A stretch of DNA of 21,314 bases from Apostichopus parvimensis (lineage: Eukaryota; Echinodermata; Holothuroidea; Aspidochirotida; Stichopodidae), in contig KN894443.1 of the NCBI GenBank assembly GCA_000934455.1, positions 2,866 through 24,179 on the forward strand. The letters are read 5' to 3'. Positions 18,854 to 21,314 of the stretch are shown here, one piece after another. A model generated the notes under the pieces. That model had not been told where the DNA came from and did not search any database. It saw only the letters and a program-made list of their open reading frames with translations. Each line of letters starts with the position of its first letter. Position 1 is the stretch's first letter. The translations under genes and the position numbers were made by a program.

Positions 18854-20636
18854 GCTATGCTGAGTTAATCCTTATGGAAGCGAATAGAAATACTAAACAC
18901 CGTACAGTTTGGTTTGCGTTGTAAAGAACTGCTCGTATTCAACATTATGGTACTATCTACACACTTCACACAACACTCTCAAATGCTGAGTTATTCCTCT
19001 GGCCCACCTTTCCTCCGCAACCGTCACCAACCGACGGTTTGATTTGTATCATGTAATCGGAAGCTGTAAGAAAAGGTGGGGTGGGGGGGGGGTGGGTTGG
19101 ACAAGTGTTTAAGCTCACATCGAGACCAGGCAGTTGCCACACAATTACAATATTTTTAATTTGTAATGATGTCCTCTATTTGGTCCAGCATAATCTTGTG
19201 TAGACAACTTCCGGGGGGGGGGGTTGGTTGGAGGGGGGTTGGCTGATACTGTTTTCTATGTTGGGAATACTTCAGTTTTGTTCTGGCACATCAGCACAGG
19301 TATACCAGCGACAAGAAAAGGACAACTAATATGTGAGACAATGACCTATGTTCAGAAGTTTACATACACACAAACACGCATCCACACACACAAAACATGT
19401 GCACAACCAAACATCAACATATTGTTTGCAAATATGAGGTCGGAAAATGTGTCGGTTGCAATAAATTCGGATACGCGGAAAATGTAAACGATACGGATAC
19501 GCGGAAAATGTGTCGGTTGCAATAAATTCGGATACGCGGAAAACAGAAACGAAACTATGGAGTCTCTATACTCAATTACGCTGTTTCCCCACTGAGGACT
19601 TGTCAATATTCCTTGGGGTCCTGCCCCCCCCCCCTCTCTATATTAATACACATGCACCGGGATGGTAATAGGGAATGGGGGACTATACTTTATTCCACGA
19701 CAAACAAAACAGGAATTAAGATAACTTTTTATGTATTTTTTATTCATCTTTTATTAAAATGCTTCGAAGAACATCGTGTAATAAAATGTATATCAAAAAT
19801 TTAACAAGAATACTTTAATCTGGAAACCTGAAGCGCAACATAATTACTTACGTTAGAAAACTTACATGTTCCATGCATTTATAACCTCTCCGTTAACGTA
19901 AATAAAAGTATGAACAATTTCACATCATAAATAAAGTGATGTGCAAGGCAAAAAACAGAACAATCCAAATCACAAATAAAAAAGTTCTGGGAGTCATTAT
20001 ACTCATGAGTAAATCGAACATCATTGTGACCATTCGATACTCACCCGGTTGGGAACCATTCCAGCATACTGTACTTCCCTTACACGCTTCAATGGACTTC
20101 TACTAATAGTATATGAATATCATGTTTCTATTAGATGAAGGTTAGGAACTGTTCATACTGTCAGTACGATTGTCATGAAGCATAGTATGAGAGGATAGTG
20201 TAGAGTAGTGGCTGCGATACTTTTGAAGATTGTGAATAGTTATGACGTAAGACACTGAGACACCTTACAATCCACAGCCAAGCATAAGTTTCAGGGTATA
20301 TCCAAAGGAAAATTCATTTCTATGACCCCCAAAAAAACTGCATATTTTCCGTTGATATCCTTCACAAACAAGACCAATTTCTACCATAAAATCCCATCAA
20401 TCCAGCATCAACAATGATTGGAAAATAACGCATGCGCATTCGTTGTGTCAACGCCAAGTTAACGCAGCATCATATATTTGTTCAGCCCATGTCACTGCAC
20501 AACAAAGTTGATTGGGGAATACAATCTCATCATTATATTATAATGGTCACTCCTGTTTAACTTCATAGCTCATTATAAAGCTTAATTAAACGTTCATGTT
20601 GTCACAAAGTATGCCTCACGCAACAGTTAATCTAAT
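18854..20636. other. Gene-free stretch with G/C runs and a short tandem repeat
   Basis: It contains G runs at about 19083-19092 and 19213-19223, an ACACAC-rich stretch at 19362-19395, the tandem repeat at 19441-19536 and a C run at about 19623-19633. The short open frames here partly translate these tracts. No gene is supported. Confidence 0.55.
19441..19536. repeat. 61-bp tandem duplication with nested GGATACGCGGAAAA units
   Basis: CGGAAAATGTGTCGGTTGCA starts at 19441 and again at 19502 with an identical downstream AATAAATTCGGATACG. Between them lies a shorter variant unit with AAACGATACGGATACG. GGATACGCGGAAAA therefore occurs three times. Several CpGs per unit make it stand out from its AT-rich surroundings. 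Confidence 0.85.
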
Positions 20637-20681
20637 CTCGTTGTATAACGTGACCATTTCAGAGATGTATATAGATGTATA

Positions 20682-20760
20682 TTAGATCCTCCGGCAAGCA
20701 GGAACTCGCGAAGCCTCACTGGCTTATCAATGCCGCAAGCTGACCGAAGTCAGTCTCTTA
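20682..20760 (-). mobile_element. Second, truncated copy of the SINE
   Basis: The minus strand of 20717-20682 reads GAGGCTTCGCGAGTTCCTGC followed by TTGCCGGAGGATCTAA. This aligns closely with the SINE body at 12628-12666. The hairpin pairing is kept (GCGAG/CTTGC against GCAAG/CTTGC). The tRNA-like head is not recognisable upstream, so the copy is 5'-truncated or diverged. It sits inside the first copy of the 180-bp repeat family. Confidence 0.65.
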
Positions 20761-20791
20761 CATTCATATTTAACGTCCATGATTATGAATT

Positions 20792-20812
20792 ATGAAGAGA
20801 GAGAGAGAGAGA
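20792..20812. repeat. GA dinucleotide run
   Basis: A short GAGAGAGAGAGAGAG microsatellite followed by ATATATA lies directly beside the truncated SINE. It may mark the original SINE insertion junction. Confidence 0.7.
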
Positions 20813-21302
20813 TATATAAAAACTTATTCAACCAATGTTCATAAACTTAATGCGAAAAAACATATTCTCGTTGGTATAACGTGACTATTTAAAAGAAGAT
20901 CGATAAAACTTATTCAACCAATATTCATAAAACTTAATAAAATACAAAACATCATGTTGTTGAATACAGGGAAAATATCAACCAGGTGCCCCCCCCCCCC
21001 CTACTCCACTTTCCTGTTATTTCCCGCCTGTCCTCGTCCCTCTATTCCCGTTGTATAACTTGACTATACTGAAAGATAAATAAAACTTATTAAACCAATG
21101 TTCATAAAATAAATAAAATACAAACCATTCTGCTGTTTGAGTACAGAATATTAAAATATCAATGGAGCAGTGACGTTCGCTAAACCAGGTGCCCCTCTTA
21201 TTCTTCCCCCTGTACCCCGTCCCTTACGTCGCTCCCTTTACCCATCCAGGCTGAAAGGGTAAAAAGTAACATTCCAACTGGTGTTTTCTCCCCACCAACA
21301 AC

Positions 21303-21314
21303 CCCCCCCCCCCC
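21303..21314. repeat. Poly-C run at the window end
   Basis: At least 12 consecutive C residues reach the window edge, so the true length is unknown. Confidence 0.85.

Larger units (their letters stand above)
20637..21250. repeat. Three copies of a ~180-bp repeat, first copy interrupted
   Basis: CTCGTTG(G)TATAACGTGACTAT starts at 20637 and 20867, and CCCGTTGTATAACTTGACTAT starts at 21047. Each copy continues with AAAACTTATTCAACCAATGTTCATAAA. Copies 2 and 3 then share AATAAAATACAAA, TGTTGAATACAG/TGTTTGAGTACAG, AAATATCAA and CCAGGTGCCCC. The 20867-to-21047 period is 180 bp. In copy 1 the opening block is separated from the AAAACTTATTCAACC block by SINE sequence and a GA run. Confidence 0.8.

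Overview
This is a window of animal nuclear DNA, AT-rich and repeat-rich, carrying one supported protein-coding gene. That gene is a seven-exon (six coding) RNF4-type SUMO-targeted ubiquitin ligase on the minus strand, with coding sequence running from 16416 down to 11247. GT-AG introns, a tRNA-derived SINE, hAT-type terminal repeats, long poly-G/poly-C runs and the TAGGCCTA/CCTAGCCTA-rich composition upstream of the gene suggest a marine invertebrate deuterostome, perhaps an echinoderm. The clade is inferred from composition and is not proven. No bacterial, viral, CRISPR or rRNA features are visible.

Layout. Positions 1-11246 hold no gene I can support. They contain simple-sequence tracts, a palindromic MITE-like element (1989-2161), an 83-bp duplication (3417-3579), three diverged CRE-bearing repeats (about 4454-4740), a well-delimited non-autonomous hAT-like element with an 8-bp target-site duplication (7049-7410), and a 26-bp minisatellite with higher-order structure (9034-9730). 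Positions 9731-11246 are the 3' flank and probable 3' UTR of the RNF4-like gene. The gene occupies 11247-16496, plus any upstream noncoding exon. Its introns contain a 54-60-bp tandem repeat, an interspersed-repeat fragment, a tRNA-derived SINE and a very recent 161-bp tandem duplication close to a splice donor. Positions 16497-18250 are the 5' side of the gene, including a strong donor-like site at 17456 and a 16-bp hairpin. Positions 18251-18853 hold a relative of the 7-kb hAT element with only one recognisable terminus. Positions 19441-19536 are a short tandem repeat. From 20637 to the end runs a repeat family interrupted by a second copy of the SINE.

The predicted protein is 207 residues. 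It has an N-terminal basic stretch, four to six SUMO-interaction motif candidates, an arginine-rich patch, an acidic serine-rich segment and a C-terminal C3HC4 RING ending in HPIYL, the same plan as vertebrate RNF4. All reading phases join cleanly across the five coding introns, so the gene looks intact. I found no convincing novel multi-gene system. The most interesting material is repeat biology: the hAT pair, the minisatellite, the nested SINE insertion and the homopolymer growth.
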